Position numbers and translations under genes: made by a program
Origin: Albirhodobacter sp048262715
Lineage (GTDB): Bacteria > Pseudomonadota > Alphaproteobacteria > Rhodobacterales > Rhodobacteraceae
Assembly (NCBI GenBank): GCA_048262715.1
Contig: JBLXEV010000009.1
Location: forward strand, 62,001-126,000
Direction of reading: 5' to 3'
Length of the DNA: 64,000 bases
The notes under the pieces: generated by a model
Seen by the model: only the letters and a program-made list of their open reading frames with translations
What the model was told of the DNA's origin: nothing
Database searches by the model: none
In this document: in pieces, positions 15,691 through 24,055 of the stretch
How the letters are laid out: the number at the start of each line of letters is the position of its first letter
How positions within the stretch are numbered: the stretch's first letter is position 1

Positions 15691-17138
15691 GCACGGTTAT
15701 CAAGAATGGAACGATTGTCACCGCAGATCTGACCTATAAGGCGGATGTGCTGATCGAGGGCGGTAAGATCGCGGCGATCGGGCAGGGGCTTGTCGGCAAT
15801 GAGACGCTGGACGCCAGCGGTTGCTATATCATGCCCGGCGGGATTGATCCGCATACCCATCTTGAGATGCCCTTCATGGGCACCTATTCGGCCGATGATT
15901 TCGAGAGCGGCACCCGCGCGGCGCTGGCGGGCGGCACGACGATGGTGATTGATTTCGCGCTGCCCTCGCCCGGCCAAGGGCTGATGGATGCGCTGAAAAT
16001 GTGGGACAATAAATCCACCCGCGCGAATTGCGATTACTCCTTCCACATGGCGGTGACATGGTGGGGCGAGCAGGTGTTTGACGAGATGGCAGAGGTCGTT
16101 GATCGCGGGATCAACTCGTTCAAGCATTTCATGGCCTATAAGGGCGCTTTGATGGTGAATGATGACGAGCTCTTCGCCTCGTTCTCGCGCTGCGCCGATC
16201 TGGGCGCGGTGCCGATGGTCCATGCGGAGAATGGTGATCTTGTCGCGGAGATGTCCGCGAAATTGCTGCGCGAGGGCAATACCGGCCCCGAGGCGCATGC
16301 CTATTCGCGGCCCTCGCAAGTCGAGGGCGAGGCCACCAATCGCGCGATCATGATTGCCGATATGGCGGGGGTGCCGCTTTACGTCGTGCATACGTCTTGC
16401 GAGGAAGCGCATGAGGCGATCCGCCGCGCGAAACAGGCGGGCAAACGGGTCTGGGGTGAGCCGCTGATCCAGCATTTGACGCTGGACGAGAGCGAGTATT
16501 TCAACGCCGATTGGGATCACGCCGCGCGCCGCGTGATGTCGCCGCCGTTCCGCAATAAGGCGCATCAAGATAGCCTCTGGGCGGGGTTGGCCTCGGGCAC
16601 GTTGTCTTGTGTGGCCACCGATCACTGCGCCTTCACCACAGATCAGAAACGCTACGGGGTGGGGGATTTCACCAAGATCCCGAACGGCACAGGTGGGTTG
16701 GAAGACCGGATGCCGATGCTCTGGACATACGGGGTGAACACAGGCCGGATCACGATGAATGAATTTGTCGCCGTTACTTCGACCAATATCGCCAAGATCA
16801 TGAATATCTACCCGAAAAAGGGCGCTGTGTTGGTGGGGTCGGATGCCGATTTGGTGATTTGGGATCCTGAAGCGGGCAAGACGATCAAGGCAAGCTCGCA
16901 GCAATCCGCGATTGATTACAACGTGTTCGAGGGCAAAGAGGTCAAAGGCCTGCCGCGCTACACGCTGAGCCGCGGCCAAGTCGCGGTGCGCGAAGGCATG
17001 ATCGAGACGGTTGAGGGCCACGGCGAATTCGTCCCTCGCCCCGCAGGCGCCGCCACGGGCCGCGCGCTCTCCACATGGAAGGCGCTGACCAACCCGCAAC
17101 CTGTGCAACGCTCCGGCATTCCGGTGACGGGTGTTTAA
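15687..17138 (+). CDS. hydA: Dihydropyrimidinase (D-hydantoinase)
   Basis: A 483-residue cyclic amidohydrolase opening dihydrouracil/dihydrothymine to N-carbamoyl-beta-amino acids, the second step of the pathway (also called pydB). Metal ligands are seen in PHTHLE (H56, H58), the carboxylated lysine K152 in FMAYKG, the His of MVHAENGD, VVHTSCEE, and the Asp of CVATDHCAF. The substrate loop shows the usual YGVNTGRITMNEFV. Length is normal (about 480). It lies between the small Cys-rich protein and, after 59 bases, the ABC importer genes. Confidence 0.95.
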   Translation: MSTVIKNGTIVTADLTYKADVLIEGGKIAAIGQGLVGNETLDASGCYIMPGGIDPHTHLEMPFMGTYSADDFESGTRAALAGGTTMVIDFALPSPGQGLMDALKMWDNKSTRANCDYSFHMAVTWWGEQVFDEMAEVVDRGINSFKHFMAYKGALMVNDDELFASFSRCADLGAVPMVHAENGDLVAEMSAKLLREGNTGPEAHAYSRPSQVEGEATNRAIMIADMAGVPLYVVHTSCEEAHEAIRRAKQAGKRVWGEPLIQHLTLDESEYFNADWDHAARRVMSPPFRNKAHQDSLWAGLASGTLSCVATDHCAFTTDQKRYGVGDFTKIPNGTGGLEDRMPMLWTYGVNTGRITMNEFVAVTSTNIAKIMNIYPKKGAVLVGSDADLVIWDPEAGKTIKASSQQSAIDYNVFEGKEVKGLPRYTLSRGQVAVREGMIETVEGHGEFVPRPAGAATGRALSTWKALTNPQPVQRSGIPVTGV

Positions 17139-17197
17139 GGCGCGCTGTAGGAAGATGCAGTGTGCTATGGCAGTGTGGGCGTGACGGGGGCGGTGTA

Positions 17198-17974
17198 ATG
17201 GCGATTATTCAAGCGAAGGGTCTGGATCTGACATTCCAGACCAATGACGGGCCGGTTCACGCGCTCAAAGGGGTCGATCTCGATATCGAGGAGGGAGAAT
17301 TTGTTTCCTTCATCGGGCCATCGGGCTGCGGCAAAACAACATTCCTGCGCTGTATTGCGGCGCTGGAAACGCCGACGGGCGGCACGCTGACCGTGCGCGG
17401 GGTCAGCCCTGAGGAGGCGCGGCGCGCGCGCTCTTACGGCTATGTGTTCCAGCAGGCGGGGCTTTATCCATGGCGCACAATTGCGGGCAATATCAAACTG
17501 CCGTTGGAAATCATGGGAATGTCTGCCGCCGAGCAAAACAAGCGCGTGGAGCGCGTGTTGGAGCTGGTCGAGCTGTCAGGCTTTGCGAAAAAATTCCCGT
17601 GGCAGCTTTCGGGCGGGATGCAACAACGTGCCTCCATCGCCCGCGCGCTCTCGTTCGATGCGGACATCCTGCTGATGGACGAGCCGTTCGGCGCGCTCGA
17701 TGAGATCGTCCGCGATCACCTCAACGCGGAATTGCTGCGGCTTTGGGCGGCGACCAATAAGACCATCGGCTTTGTGACCCATTCGATTCCCGAGGCGGTC
17801 TATCTGAGCACCAAGATCGTGGTGATGTCGCCGCGCCCCGGGCGGATCACCGATGTGATCGAGAGCACCCTGCCGCGCGAGCGCCCGCTGGAGATCCGGG
17901 AAAGCCCCGAGTTTCTGGCGATTGCGCATCGTGTGCGCGAAGGGCTGCGGGCGGGGCATGCCTATGATGAATAA
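17198..17974 (+). CDS. ABC importer ATPase (NitT/TauT type), pyrimidine cluster
   Basis: A 258-residue ATPase of the nitrate/sulfonate/thiamine-precursor importer class. Walker A is GPSGCGKTT, the Q-loop GYVFQQAGLYPW, signature LSGGMQQRASIARAL, Walker B ILLMDEPFGALD, and H-loop FVTHSIPEA. It pairs with two permeases and an NMT1/THI5-like binding protein downstream. The position right after dihydropyrimidinase suggests import of uracil, thymine, dihydropyrimidines or a related ring compound; family members elsewhere carry hydroxymethylpyrimidine. Specificity is inferred only. Confidence 0.9.
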   Translation: MAIIQAKGLDLTFQTNDGPVHALKGVDLDIEEGEFVSFIGPSGCGKTTFLRCIAALETPTGGTLTVRGVSPEEARRARSYGYVFQQAGLYPWRTIAGNIKLPLEIMGMSAAEQNKRVERVLELVELSGFAKKFPWQLSGGMQQRASIARALSFDADILLMDEPFGALDEIVRDHLNAELLRLWAATNKTIGFVTHSIPEAVYLSTKIVVMSPRPGRITDVIESTLPRERPLEIRESPEFLAIAHRVREGLRAGHAYDE

Positions 17975-18004
17975 GCGTTTTTCCAAAATTGTGAGGGCGC
18001 GCAG

Positions 18005-18868
18005 ATGAAGCAGACACTTGCGGTGCTGACAGTCATTCTGGCGATCATCGTCATCTGGTACGCGGCAGCGGTCGCGCTCAATGCGCAATGGGTCAAGGAT
18101 CAGGCGGCGCGGGCGGGGGAGGAGGTCTCCATCTCGCAACTCCTCACGCAGACGATGGTGCAAGAGCGCCCCGTTCTGCCCGCGCCGCATCAGGTGGTGG
18201 CGGGGCTTTGGGACGGGCTGGCGGGGCAGAAGGTGACCTCGAAACGCTCCCTTGTCTATCACGGCTGGGTCACGCTTTCGGCGACGCTTTTGGGCTTCGC
18301 GCTGGGCACGGCTGCGGGGATTTTGCTGGCGGTGGGGATCGTGAATTCCCGCGCGATGGATCTCTCCGTGATGCCATGGGCGATTGCCTCGCAAACCATC
18401 CCGATCTTGGCGATCGCGCCGATGGTGATCGTGGTTCTGGCGTCGATGGGGATCAAGGGCTTGCTGCCAAAGGCGATTATCGCGGCGTATCTGTCGTTCT
18501 TCCCGGTGCTGGTTGGCATGGTCAAGGGGCTGCGCGCGCCGGATACGGGGCAGTTGGATCTGTTGAAAACCTATCACGCCAGCCCCTCACAAGGCTTTTG
18601 GAAGCTGCGGTTGCCCTCCTCGATGCCCTATCTGTTCGCCTCGCTGAAAGTCGGCGTCGCGGCCTCGCTTGTCGGCACGATTGTGGCCGAACTTCCCGCA
18701 GGGGCCACGGCGGGCCTTGGCGCGCGGCTCTTGTCGGGCAGCTACTACGGGCAGACGGTGCAGATCTGGTCGGCGCTGTTCACGGCGGCGGCCTTGGCGG
18801 CGGCGCTGGTGATGATCGTCGGCATGGTGGAGGAGCGTGTGCTCAAACGGATGGGGATGGCGCGATGA
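18005..18868 (+). CDS. ABC importer permease 1 (NitT/TauT type)
   Basis: A 287-residue inner-membrane permease with an N-terminal helix (residues 5-24), a periplasmic loop and five more helices. The EAA-type cytoplasmic loop reads LLKTYHASPSQGFWKLRLPSSMPYLFASLKVG. It overlaps the second permease by ATGA, so the two probably form a heterodimer channel. It is 35% or so alike in motif order to permease 2 by eye, suggesting an old duplication; I have not aligned them. Confidence 0.88.
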   Translation: MKQTLAVLTVILAIIVIWYAAAVALNAQWVKDQAARAGEEVSISQLLTQTMVQERPVLPAPHQVVAGLWDGLAGQKVTSKRSLVYHGWVTLSATLLGFALGTAAGILLAVGIVNSRAMDLSVMPWAIASQTIPILAIAPMVIVVLASMGIKGLLPKAIIAAYLSFFPVLVGMVKGLRAPDTGQLDLLKTYHASPSQGFWKLRLPSSMPYLFASLKVGVAASLVGTIVAELPAGATAGLGARLLSGSYYGQTVQIWSALFTAAALAAALVMIVGMVEERVLKRMGMAR

Positions 18869-19719
18869 GTGGCGGGTTTCTAGCCTCTGGCGCGGTGGCC
18901 TTCTGGCTGGCGGCTTGGGCGCTCAATCATTGGCTCGCGAAGCTCCATGGCGGGCGGGCATGGGTGCGGTATTTTGTGCCGGCGCTGTTCGGGATCACGC
19001 TTTTGATCCTCTGGGAAGGCTTGGTGCGCGGCCTGAACGTCTCGCCGGTGATCCTGCCCGCGCCGAGCATGATTGGCGCGCGGATTGTGGAGGCACTGCC
19101 GATCCTGTGGACGGATTTCACCCAAACGATCCTGAAAGGCGCGCTCTCGGGCTATCTGATCGGCTGCGGCGCGGCGGTGCTCACCGCGATTGCGATTGAC
19201 CGTTCGCCGTTTTTGCAGGCGGGGCTGCTGCCGGTGGGCAATTTTGTAGCAGCGCTGCCGATTGTCGGGATCGCGCCGATTTTGGTGATGTGGTTCGGGT
19301 TTGACTGGCACTCCAAAGCGGCGGTTGTTGTGGTGATGGTGTTCTTCCCTGTGCTGGTGAATATGGTGGCAGGGCTGAAAGCGACCGATCATCTCTCGCG
19401 CGATCTGATGGCGACCTATCACGCCAGCTACGCGCAAGCGTTGATCAAACTGCGCCTGCCTGCCGCGATGCCGTTTTTGTTCAACGGGCTGAAACTGGCG
19501 ACGACTTTGGCGCTGATCGGGGCTATCGTGGCGGAGTTCTTCGGCTCACCGACGCGCGGCATGGGGTTCCGGATTTCCACCGCTGTCGGGCAGCTTGATC
19601 TGCCCCTCGTCTGGGCGGAGATCACGGTGGCGGCTTTGGCGGGATCGGCCTTTTATGGGCTGGTCGCGCTGATCGAGCGGGGGGTGACCTTCTGGCACCC
19701 GTCGCAGCGCAGGCGGTAA
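18865..19719 (+). CDS. ABC importer permease 2 (NitT/TauT type)
   Basis: A 284-residue inner-membrane permease, partner of the preceding one. Helices are seen from residue 7 onward; the coupling loop reads LMATYHASYAQALIKLRLPAAMPFLFNGLKLATTLALIGAIVAEFFGSPTRGMGF. The ATG at 18865 overlaps the previous stop. Followed after 67 bases by the gene for the binding protein. Confidence 0.88.
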   Translation: MSGGFLASGAVAFWLAAWALNHWLAKLHGGRAWVRYFVPALFGITLLILWEGLVRGLNVSPVILPAPSMIGARIVEALPILWTDFTQTILKGALSGYLIGCGAAVLTAIAIDRSPFLQAGLLPVGNFVAALPIVGIAPILVMWFGFDWHSKAAVVVVMVFFPVLVNMVAGLKATDHLSRDLMATYHASYAQALIKLRLPAAMPFLFNGLKLATTLALIGAIVAEFFGSPTRGMGFRISTAVGQLDLPLVWAEITVAALAGSAFYGLVALIERGVTFWHPSQRRR

Positions 19720-19786
19720 CGCTGGCGGATAAGGTTTTCAAACCGACCGCAGAGACATGCGGCGGGCAACACGGGAGACTGGTGAG

Positions 19787-20773
19787 ATGAAAAGACTGAT
19801 GAAAGCGACGGCGATGGCGGCCCTTCTGGGCGGGGCGTCCCTCACGGCGGCGATGGCCGAAGAGGTGACACTACAGCTCAAATGGGTCACGCAGGCGCAA
19901 TTCGCGGGTTATTATGTCGCGAAAGAAAAAGGCTTTTATGACGAGGAAGGTCTGGATGTAACGATCCTCGCGGGCGGGCCAGATATCGCGCCGCCGCAGG
20001 TGATGGCGGGCGGCGGGGCTGATGTGATGGTCGATTGGCTGCCCTCCGCGCTCGCCGCGCGTGAAAAGGGCCTGCCGATTGTGAATATCGCGCAGCCGTT
20101 CAAATCCTCGGGGATGATGCTGACCTGCCTCAAGGAAAGCGGCGTCGCCACGCCGGAAGATTTCAAGGGCAAAACCTTGGGCGTCTGGTTCGGCGGCAAT
20201 GAATACCCGTTCCTGAGCTGGATGAGCACGCTGGGCCTGAAAACCGATGGCACCGATGTCACCGTGCTCAAGCAGGGGTTCAACGTCGATCCGCTTCTGC
20301 AAAAACAGGCGGCTTGCATTTCGACCATGACCTATAACGAATATGGTCAGGTGCTGGATGCGGGGGTCTCGGCTGATGATCTGGTGACCTTCAAATACGA
20401 GGACCAAGGCGTCGCGACGCTGGAAGACGGGCTTTATGTGCTGGAGGACAACCTCAAGGATGAGGCGTTCAAAGCCAAGATGGCGAAATTCGTGCGGGCC
20501 TCGATGAAGGGCTGGAAATACGCCGAGGAAAACCCCGATGAGGCAGCGATGATTGTGCTCGATAATGACGAGACTGGCGCGCAGACCGAGGCGCATCAAA
20601 AGCGGATGATGAGCGAAGTCGCCAAGCTGACCGCAGGCTCCAACGGCGCGCTAGATCCGGCCGATTTTGATCGCACGGTGGCGATCTTGATGGCGGGCGG
20701 CTCCGATCCGGTGATTTCCGCGAAGCCCGAAGGCGCATGGACGCATGAGATTTCGGACGCGGCGCTGAACTAA
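19787..20773 (+). CDS. NMT1/THI5-like periplasmic binding protein, pyrimidine cluster
   Basis: A 328-residue exported binding protein; the signal peptide is MKRLMKATAMAALLGGASLTAAMAEE with cleavage after AMA. The domain begins VTLQLKWVTQAQFAGYYVAKEKGFYDEEGLDVTI, the classical opening of ThiY/THI5-like proteins that bind pyrimidine precursors, and contains GGGADVMVDWLPSALAAREKG and GKTLGVWFGGNEYPFLSWM. Last gene of the catabolic operon and followed by a strong hairpin. The fold, known for binding pyrimidine-like rings, agrees with the neighbouring catabolic genes. Confidence 0.88.
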   Translation: MKRLMKATAMAALLGGASLTAAMAEEVTLQLKWVTQAQFAGYYVAKEKGFYDEEGLDVTILAGGPDIAPPQVMAGGGADVMVDWLPSALAAREKGLPIVNIAQPFKSSGMMLTCLKESGVATPEDFKGKTLGVWFGGNEYPFLSWMSTLGLKTDGTDVTVLKQGFNVDPLLQKQAACISTMTYNEYGQVLDAGVSADDLVTFKYEDQGVATLEDGLYVLEDNLKDEAFKAKMAKFVRASMKGWKYAEENPDEAAMIVLDNDETGAQTEAHQKRMMSEVAKLTAGSNGALDPADFDRTVAILMAGGSDPVISAKPEGAWTHEISDAALN

Positions 20774-20796
20774 GCCATTCGCTCACATTTTAACGA

Positions 20797-20826
20797 AAGC
20801 GCGCGCCCGATTTGGGCGCGCGTTTG
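20797..20826 (+). terminator. Terminator after the pyrimidine operon
   Basis: A perfect 9-bp GC stem CGCGCGCCC / GGGCGCGCG with a 5-base loop followed by TTTGCGTTT. It lies 27 bases after the binding-protein stop. Confidence 0.75.
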
Positions 20827-20937
20827 CGTTTGGTGACGGTTTCCTAAGCTCTCTCTGGCAAGGTCTGCCTATCGAGAGCGCGGGGGCGCGGGGGAGATCA
20901 GGGCGCGGGGGCGCTTGGGGAGGCAAGGGGGGATCGG

Positions 20938-21531
20938 ATGCAGGACGCAAGCATGGGGCGTGGGGTGCGGCCCATGGCAGGCGGAGGGCTGCGGGGGCAG
21001 TCATTGGCATCCGGTGGGCAGGGGACGGGGCGGCTCGGGGCAGGGCGGCGTGGGGTGTGGCGCTCTGCCAAAGGGCCGACCTCTGGGGGGCATCTAGCGG
21101 CGAGATCGAGCGGCGCAGGCTGGCGGCGCTGGCTCTGGGTCGGCATGGCTGTGGGGGCCCTGTTTGCTCTACTTATCCTCGCCGCGCGCAGCGCGGAGTC
21201 TCGGTCCAAGACTGTCTATCTCTACGGCACCGCGAGCCTTGCTCAGGAGGCTGCCTATTGCCTTGTGGTTGCGCAAAGGGTGGGCGAGATCACCCACGGG
21301 CTCGGGCCGCGCAAGCTGGAGTATTACTTGCGCGAGCAAAGCGCCTTCTGGATCGCGCGGCTGGAGGGAGAGCCGATGGCGGCGCTTCTCGCGCAGGCGC
21401 GCGGCGCGCTGGGCAATGATAGCCATGCGCGCGACACCAACGAGCAGGCGCATCTGCATATCGCAGTGCAAGAGTGCGGACTGCGGTCGCTGTCCTTGGG
21501 CGCGCGGTTGCGATCTATGGATGGATCATGA
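20938..21531 (+). CDS. Hypothetical single-pass membrane protein
   Basis: A 197-residue protein I do not recognise. The first 60 residues are Gly/Arg-rich and low in complexity; a membrane helix follows (WLWVGMAVGALFALLILAAR, about residues 65-84); the C-terminal 110 residues would be outside and contain two Cys (AAYCLVV and QECGLR). The start has a strong GGGGGG ribosome binding site. Codon use in the C-terminal part fits real genes here, but the N-terminal half may be translated from a later start (e.g. the ATG at about 20953). It stands alone between a terminator and scfR. Confidence 0.55.
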   Translation: MQDASMGRGVRPMAGGGLRGQSLASGGQGTGRLGAGRRGVWRSAKGPTSGGHLAARSSGAGWRRWLWVGMAVGALFALLILAARSAESRSKTVYLYGTASLAQEAAYCLVVAQRVGEITHGLGPRKLEYYLREQSAFWIARLEGEPMAALLAQARGALGNDSHARDTNEQAHLHIAVQECGLRSLSLGARLRSMDGS

Positions 21532-21622
21532 CGCCATTGAAAATCCGCGCAGTCGCTGTAAACTTCTCTCAAATATAAAGACTTGGCCGTAAATTTCGCG
21601 GCTCCGATCTTGGGGAGGCGTG

Positions 21623-23065
21623 ATGGCACGTGCGGAGTTGACGGGAACGCGGATCCGCGAACGGCGCACGGCGCGCAAGTTGAAACAGGCGGATCTCGCG
21701 CGGATGGTGGGGATTTCGCCTGCCTATCTCAACCTCATCGAACACAACCGCCGCCGCGTCAGCGAAACGGTGCTGGAGGCTTTGGCCGAGGTGCTGGGGC
21801 TTGATCCCGAGGCGCTCGGATCGGGGGCGTCTGGGGCACTGTTCGACGGGCTGCGCGAGGCGGCAGCCTCCAACGCGGCGATCCGCCAGCAGGGCCAGAC
21901 GGTGGAGGGCCAGAGGGGGGAGGGCCAGAGGGGGGAGGATTTGAGCGGGGAGGGCGCGCGCGTGAAGGCGCGCAGCCTGATCGAGGCCGAACCGCCCGAG
22001 CTGGACCGGATCGAGGAATTCGTTGGCCGCTATCCCGGATGGGCGGATCTGCTGGCGGCCCGCCAAGCGCGGGTGAGCGCGTTGGAGCGCACGGTGGAGA
22101 GCTATTCCGAGCGGATGGCGCAAGATCCCTATCTTGCCGACACGCTGCATGAGGTGCTCTCTTCCGTGACCAGCCTGCGCTCGACGGCGGCGATTTTAGA
22201 GGAAACCGAGGATATCGAGCCGGAATGGCGGGCGCGGTTCATCCGCACGATCCATGAGGAATCGCTGCGGCTGTCGCGCACGGCGGAGGCGCTGGTGGGC
22301 TATCTCGATACGCTGGAAGAGGCGGAAACGGGGATTTCCTCACCGCAAGAGGAGGTCGAGGCGTGGCTTTCTGCGCGCGGGTATCTTTTGCCCGAGGTGG
22401 AGGCGGGCCTGCTTAAGGAGGCGGAGCGCGCGGCGCTCAGTCAACGGTTGACCGCGCAGGTGCCCGAACTCGCCACAGATGCGGCGCGCGATCTGGCGCG
22501 TGGCCATCTCGCGGCGGCGCTGGCAGATGCGCAGGCACTGCCCACGGCGGATCTGCGCGCGGCGCAGGCGGCGCAAATCCGCTCTGACGGGCAGCCGCCA
22601 GATCCGCTGACATTGGCGCAGCACCTCGGCCTCCCGCTCGCGGTGGTGCTGCGGCGGATGGCGGCGCTGGATCCCGCGCTGGGGTTGGTGGCCTGCGATG
22701 GCTCTGGCACGCTGACCTTCCGCAAGCCCGTCGCGGGGTTTGCGCTGCCGCGCTTCGGGGCGGCCTGTCCGCTTTGGCCGCTCTATGAGGCATTGGCGCG
22801 CCCGTCAGAGCCGATCCGGCGGCGGGTGGATGTGGCGGGCCGCGTGGCGCAGCATTTCCTCACCTATTCTGTTGGCGAGTTGCGCCAGCCCGAAGGGTTC
22901 GGCGGGCCGAGCCTGCGCCGCGCGGTGATGCTGATCGTGCCACAGGGCGAGGGCGCGGCCGTAGGGAACGCGGAGTCACCGCTCGAACTTGGCACCTCCT
23001 GCCGGATCTGCCCGCGCGCGGCCTGTGTCGCGCGGCGCGAGCCCTCGATCGTGCAGCCGCGATAA
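21623..23065 (+). CDS. ScfR/RamB-family transcriptional regulator (XRE HTH + DUF2083)
   Basis: A 480-residue regulator. The N terminus is an XRE helix-turn-helix (GTRIRERRTARKLKQADLARMVGISPAYLNLIEHNRRRVS). The C terminus is the short-chain fatty acyl-CoA regulator domain, with FGAACPLWPLYEAL and the Cys cluster LGTSCRICPRAACVARREPSI. Relatives include PccR of Rhodobacter sphaeroides, which senses propionyl-CoA metabolism, and RamB. GGGGAGG lies 6 bases before the ATG. Residues about 90-110 hold a Gly/Gln/Glu-rich duplication (VEGQRGEGQRGED) unusual for the family. It is followed by the response regulator and kinase genes below, so a carbon-source signalling locus is likely. Confidence 0.87.
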   Translation: MARAELTGTRIRERRTARKLKQADLARMVGISPAYLNLIEHNRRRVSETVLEALAEVLGLDPEALGSGASGALFDGLREAAASNAAIRQQGQTVEGQRGEGQRGEDLSGEGARVKARSLIEAEPPELDRIEEFVGRYPGWADLLAARQARVSALERTVESYSERMAQDPYLADTLHEVLSSVTSLRSTAAILEETEDIEPEWRARFIRTIHEESLRLSRTAEALVGYLDTLEEAETGISSPQEEVEAWLSARGYLLPEVEAGLLKEAERAALSQRLTAQVPELATDAARDLARGHLAAALADAQALPTADLRAAQAAQIRSDGQPPDPLTLAQHLGLPLAVVLRRMAALDPALGLVACDGSGTLTFRKPVAGFALPRFGAACPLWPLYEALARPSEPIRRRVDVAGRVAQHFLTYSVGELRQPEGFGGPSLRRAVMLIVPQGEGAAVGNAESPLELGTSCRICPRAACVARREPSIVQPR

Positions 23066-23158
23066 CGCCTGAAGGTTTGACGCCTGAGGGGTTGACGCCT
23101 GAGGGTTTGACAGGGGCGCGAGGCAGCGCGATACCTGAACGGGGAGAGAGGGGGCACG

Positions 23159-23692
23159 ATGACCGATAGGAGCGAGTCTCGACAGGCGGGAGGGCAAAGC
23201 GGGGCGACCGGCGGGGCCGGACCCGACACCAACGGCCAGATCACAGGCCGTCATTTGCTGTTGATTGAGGATGAGGCCAATATCGCCGAAGCGATCCGGT
23301 TTATCCTCTCGCGCGATGGTTGGGATGTGCGCCTGCATGCCGATGGCGCGGATGCGATGGCAAAGCTGCGCGCGCTGCGGCCCGATGTGGTCATTCTGGA
23401 TCTGATGCTTCCGGGGCGGTCGGGCTTGGAAATTCTGGCCGAGATGCGCGCCGATCCCGATCTGGCACAGACGCCTGTCTTGATGCTGACCGCTCGCGGG
23501 CAGGAGCGCGACCGGGAGGCGGCGGCGCGGGCAGGGGCGACGCGGTTTCTCGCCAAGCCCTTTGCCAATGCCGATCTCGTTGCCTGTCTGCGCGATATGG
23601 CAGCGGGGGCCTCGGAAGGTGTGGGGGCCTCGGAAGAGGGTGCGGTGCAAACCACTGCGGTTGAAAATCGTTTCGTGAAAGACGCGTCCTGA
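23159..23692 (+). CDS. Single-domain response regulator
   Basis: A 177-residue protein with one receiver domain (residues 32-150) and no output domain. The acidic pocket is E37/D38, the phosphorylation site D81 in VVILDLMLPGRSG, and the conserved Lys in RFLAKPF. The first 30 residues are Gly/Ser-rich and disordered; the tail is short. It lies 93 bases after scfR and overlaps the next gene (TGATG), and most likely receives phosphate from the histidine kinase encoded two genes downstream. Confidence 0.9.
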   Translation: MTDRSESRQAGGQSGATGGAGPDTNGQITGRHLLLIEDEANIAEAIRFILSRDGWDVRLHADGADAMAKLRALRPDVVILDLMLPGRSGLEILAEMRADPDLAQTPVLMLTARGQERDREAAARAGATRFLAKPFANADLVACLRDMAAGASEGVGASEEGAVQTTAVENRFVKDAS

Positions 23693-24054
23693 TGCCGAAA
23701 TCTCCGCCGCCGCTGTTTCTCGCGCGCCGCGCTTACCGACGTCGGCGGATGATGGATGCGGCGCGGCTGTTGCCGCTTGCGGGCTGCGTGTTGATGATGC
23801 TGCCCGCGCTGTGGCACCCCGCCACCACGCCCGAGCCCGATACCGCGCGGGGCACGGTCTATCTGTTCGGGATCTGGGCGCTGTTGATCCTCGCCGCGCT
23901 TGCCCTCTCGAAAGGGCTATCGGCGGCTATGCGGGAGGAAGACGAGGGCGATCTGGATCAAGGTGGTGGCCAAACGGGCGGGCGAACAAGGAGCGCGGCC
24001 CCTGAGGCGGCCCACCGAGAAATGCCAGATCTCGGGCCGGGCGGGCCGCGCTGA
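23692..24054 (+). CDS. Small two-helix membrane protein between RR and kinase
   Basis: A 120-residue protein, not recognised. Two membrane helices are visible (about residues 25-43, LLPLAGCVLMMLPALW, and 56-75, VYLFGIWALLILAALALS), then an acidic, Gly-rich cytoplasmic tail. It overlaps the response regulator gene and lies one base before the kinase ATG, so the three are one unit. Its position suggests an accessory to the symporter-kinase, as small proteins accompany many solute:sodium symporters (for example YjcH with ActP). The function is inferred from position only. Confidence 0.7.
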   Translation: MPKSPPPLFLARRAYRRRRMMDAARLLPLAGCVLMMLPALWHPATTPEPDTARGTVYLFGIWALLILAALALSKGLSAAMREEDEGDLDQGGGQTGGRTRSAAPEAAHREMPDLGPGGPR

Positions 24055-24055
24055 G

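Noticed and set aside
15327..17108. Minus-strand open frame of 593 codons opposite dihydropyrimidinase
   Set aside because: The plus strand is unmistakably hydA; the antisense product is His/Arg-rich without motifs.
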